Shown piece after piece: positions 39,918-42,134 of a DNA stretch of 42,134 bases (position 1 is its first letter; each line of letters starts with the position of its first letter). The position numbers and the translations under genes are program-made. Under the pieces are notes generated by a model. It made no database searches. It was not told the origin of the DNA and worked only from the letters and a program-made list of their open reading frames with translations. Source of the stretch: Verrucomicrobiota bacterium (GTDB lineage: Bacteria > Verrucomicrobiota > Verrucomicrobiia > Opitutales > Opitutaceae); contig JACRKC010000128.1 in assembly GCA_016235555.1 (NCBI GenBank), positions 1 through 42,134 on the forward strand, given 5' to 3'.

Positions 39918-41809
39918 GGCAGCATTTTGACGAAGTTCTCGAGGTAGGCGCGGCGGAGTTTTTCGATCTCCGCCCGACTCTTCGGCACGGTGTGCGTCGC
40001 CGGATCGGGGGCTGTCGCCGCCACGCCGCCCGCGCGGATTTCCTTCACCCGGCTGATCCGCGTGAGCGTGAGCGTTTGCAATCGTTCCTCCTTGACGGTC
40101 TCGAGCACGAAGTCCGGCCCCAGATCGTCGCCCTCCCGCAGCGTCATCGCCCCGTTGTCGGGGTTGATGTTGTAGCGCTGGAAAACGAACACGCTCGAAA
40201 ACGCGTGGTTTTTCATCAGGAAGATGAGCGCGTCGCGCCGCGGCCCCCGGGCCTGAAATACGGGCGTCGCCGAAACCCGGTGGGCGATCCAGAGGATCGA
40301 GTCGTTGTCGATCATCACATAGTCCCGGCGCTTCTGCTCGGCGATGAACTCGCGGCGCCACGCCGTCTCCTTGCCCGGCAGGTATTCCTGCGAATACGCG
40401 TGCGCGGCCATGGACGGCACTCCGGTCATGAACAGTCCCGCCACCGAGATGAACAGCAGCACGCGTGGCACCACGGCCTGGGTGATCTGCGGCAGGACCG
40501 CCATCACGGCGATCACCATGCCGAGGTGTGGCGGCAGGCTCAACCGCCGGATGACCACATTGTCGAACTGCCCGAAGAAATAGCACATCATGAGCGCGAA
40601 GTGCGCCGCGAAGCCGAACGCAAAGACGGTCACGGCCACGTTAACGGGCGGCTCGTTGACCAGCGTCCTGAGCCGCTTCAGGACGAGCAGCGCGAAGAAC
40701 GGCACGGCGAGACAGCCGAGAATCGAAAACACCAGGGAGTTCGGCTGATCGGTTGGCCGGGCAAAGAAGAAATTGAGGGCGCTCTGCAGATTGCCGTGAT
40801 CGTCCGGCGGCACGCCGTGAAAAAGATAGTGCGGGGAAAAGACCTTCTCGGAACCAGCCCGGCTGCCCAGTTCCCACGCCGAGATGCGCAAATCAAAAAT
40901 CCGGTGTTGCAGCGGATAATGAATCATCAACAGCGGGGCGATGAGCACCGGCCACCCCAGCACCACCCGGCCCGCCCGCGCCCACACCCAGAGGATCAGC
41001 ACCGCGACCGGCACGAGAAAGATCACGGACTCATACCGCACCTGGGCCATCAACACCGCCGAGAAGCAAAACGCGGTGCAGGCGGCGGCGTCGCGCCGCC
41101 GCACGAAATGCGCCCCCAGCAACACCGTCGCCAGGATCATGACGAGGTTGAGCAGTTCGAATCCGCCGCCCGTCGCATTCTGCGCGAGCAGCGGCAGCCC
41201 TGCGAACAACGCGACGCCCAGCCAGCCGGCCACCCGTCCCGCGACCAACCGGCCGAGCAGTTGCACCAGACCGAGGAAAACGAACGTCAGGATGCCGTTC
41301 AGCACGAAGAGATTTTCGGGCCGGTAGCCGGTCAAATCGTGCAGCAGCGAAGCGAGAAACGGAAAGAACAACGGCCGTTTGTCCATCATGCCGTCGAGAA
41401 TCACGAACGCCCCCTGGATATCACTGCCCCGCACCGGCGTGAGCACCGTCTTGTCGAGGTGCATCGCCATGGACGTGCCGAGCAGCATGATTTCGTCCAT
41501 CAGGATCTTGAAGCCGAAGGTCTCGTGGACGAGCAGCACCGTGCCGCCCGCCGCGACCACCGCCACCGAGGTCCAGTCGAGCGACCGCCAGTGCAGCGCG
41601 AGGATCTCCTCGCGCTGCGTGCTCCAGAGCGCGTGCAGGAAGAGGGCAAAGGCGACCAGCACGAACCAAAAGCCGGCCTTCGACACGAACACGATCGCGA
41701 CCTGATCCGGGAAAGCGAAGAACCCGGCGACCACGGCCAACAGGGTCGTGCCGAGCAACAGCCAGAGGCGGCGATCCAGAAGCACCGGGGCGAGCGAAGA
41801 GCCGTTCAT
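39914..41809 (-). CDS. GT-C/GT39-like polytopic membrane protein
   Basis: A 631-residue protein with about eleven transmembrane segments and a soluble C-terminal domain. The key loops are ETFGFKILMDEIMLLGTSMAMHLDK (acidic MDEI in the first external loop) and GMMDKRPLFFPFLASLLHDLTGYRPENLFVLNG, which parallel the following gene, so the two arose by duplication. The last 130 residues include YVMIDNDSILWIAHRVSATP and DALIFLMKNHAFSSVFVFQ. It is first of the three-gene operon, about 110 bases downstream of the prepilin gene and its terminator. Confidence 0.78.
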   Translation of the reverse strand: MNGSSLAPVLLDRRLWLLLGTTLLAVVAGFFAFPDQVAIVFVSKAGFWFVLVAFALFLHALWSTQREEILALHWRSLDWTSVAVVAAGGTVLLVHETFGFKILMDEIMLLGTSMAMHLDKTVLTPVRGSDIQGAFVILDGMMDKRPLFFPFLASLLHDLTGYRPENLFVLNGILTFVFLGLVQLLGRLVAGRVAGWLGVALFAGLPLLAQNATGGGFELLNLVMILATVLLGAHFVRRRDAAACTAFCFSAVLMAQVRYESVIFLVPVAVLILWVWARAGRVVLGWPVLIAPLLMIHYPLQHRIFDLRISAWELGSRAGSEKVFSPHYLFHGVPPDDHGNLQSALNFFFARPTDQPNSLVFSILGCLAVPFFALLVLKRLRTLVNEPPVNVAVTVFAFGFAAHFALMMCYFFGQFDNVVIRRLSLPPHLGMVIAVMAVLPQITQAVVPRVLLFISVAGLFMTGVPSMAAHAYSQEYLPGKETAWRREFIAEQKRRDYVMIDNDSILWIAHRVSATPVFQARGPRRDALIFLMKNHAFSSVFVFQRYNINPDNGAMTLREGDDLGPDFVLETVKEERLQTLTLTRISRVKEIRAGGVAATAPDPATHTVPKSRAEIEKLRRAYLENFVKMLP

Positions 41810-41872
41810 CGTTCGCGGAAAATTGGCGGTCCCCCGGCCAAATGGGAAGCCTCTGCCGCACCCCCGACCGAC

Positions 41873-41900
41873 AAAAAAGCCGCCTGCGTCGGCAGGCGGC
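41873..41900 (-). terminator. Rho-independent terminator after the prepilin gene
   Basis: On the minus strand a 9-bp stem (GCCGCCTGC/GCAGGCGGC, 4-base loop, 41879-41900) is followed by six T residues (A tract at 41873-41878 on the plus strand). It separates the prepilin transcript from the glycosyltransferase operon downstream; partial read-through is possible. The remaining bases 41810-41872 should hold the operon promoter or leader, but none is clear. Confidence 0.85.
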
Positions 41901-41920
41901 TCGAACAGGACAGCGTCCGA

Positions 41921-42134
41921 TTAAGGCGCGTAGGTGATAGTGCGGGTGCCCGCGATGCCATCCACCGTGATGGTCGAACCCTGGGTGAACGCGGCCGGGT
42001 AGGTCTCGTTCGCCACGAGGTTCAACGCCTTCACGTAGTTGGTCGCGCCGACCAGGTTGCCCTGGCTGACCGACGACACACCGTTTTCGAGGAAGTATTG
42101 GTCGGCCGCCGCGGCGAGCTGACGGGCGTTGTTC
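41921..42134 (-). CDS. Prepilin/pseudopilin-like protein, C-terminal part only
   Basis: The frame runs from the window edge to TAA at 41921-41923 and gives about 71 residues: NNARQLAAAADQYFLENGVS, SQGNLVGATNYVKALNLVANE, then TYPAAFTQGSTITVDGIAGTRTITYAP. The NNARQLAAAADQYFLENG segment is the region right after the hydrophobic helix in verrucomicrobial type IV prepilin or type II secretion pseudopilin-like proteins. The N-terminal cleavage motif lies outside the window. The product is a surface or secretion-associated fibre subunit. Confidence 0.8.
   Translation of the reverse strand, partial: NNARQLAAAADQYFLENGVSSVSQGNLVGATNYVKALNLVANETYPAAFTQGSTITVDGIAGTRTITYAP

Overview
The window is GC-rich, gene-dense bacterial DNA with no rRNA, tRNA or CRISPR array that I could see. 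The mix suggests a member of the Verrucomicrobiota, most likely Opitutaceae (Opitutus-like): a PQQ-dependent dehydrogenase carrying a cytochrome c motif, a PL1 pectate lyase and remnants of another pectate lyase, a GH16 hydrolase, verrucomicrobial-type prepilins, and very many palindromic intergenic repeats. This is inferred from family content; there is no marker gene here.

Layout. 0.3-5.5 kb: a response regulator with a CxxC...CxxC tail and a SlyX-like protein, then a leftward set (coiled-coil membrane protein, DUF4160, DUF2442, lipoprotein), a seven-EF-hand protein with a small exported partner, and a small membrane protein. 5.7-8.9 kb: a DUF6702-like exported protein whose 5' end has been overwritten by a repeat, and a secreted M1 metallopeptidase. 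9.1-14.7 kb: an arsenic cluster in two rightward units, arsM-arsN2-sigZ-like-proC-like and arsR-DUF6428-arsC-acr3. Together they sense, reduce, methylate and export arsenic. 15-19 kb: a small membrane protein, an MFS exporter and a GH16 enzyme. 19-22.4 kb: an accessory patch with an AT-richer SEFIR/TIR-type protein, two broken pectate-lyase 3' ends, a DUF2975 protein and a Fic gene without its 5' end. 22.4-29.3 kb: a trans-sulfuration enzyme, a PHP(EndoQ-like)-zinc ribbon-UvrD helicase and a quinoprotein dehydrogenase. 29.7-33.2 kb: a transglutaminase-like protein, an alpha/beta hydrolase fused to a membrane domain, and a BASS-type transporter. 33.7-36.6 kb: pectate lyase, TrpF and a LamG-like protein. 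36.8-42.1 kb: three overlapping polytopic glycosyltransferase-like genes behind a partial prepilin gene.

The strongest unexplained signal is the repeats. Five copies of a short palindromic element (about 93-154 bp, ends GGGYGYRWCTCA-like) are bounded by 9-bp direct repeats (four exact, one with two transitions), as expected for a transposed non-autonomous element. Two copies sit in tandem and share one target sequence three times. Two copies differ by inversion of their central 23-bp loop. Other palindromic repeats have entered genes in frame: two lie inside the helicase (about 34 and 22 residues) and one replaces the start of the DUF6702-like gene. Other points of interest are a pair of perfect palindromic operators upstream of arsM and cysteine-rich tails on five different proteins of the arsenic cluster.
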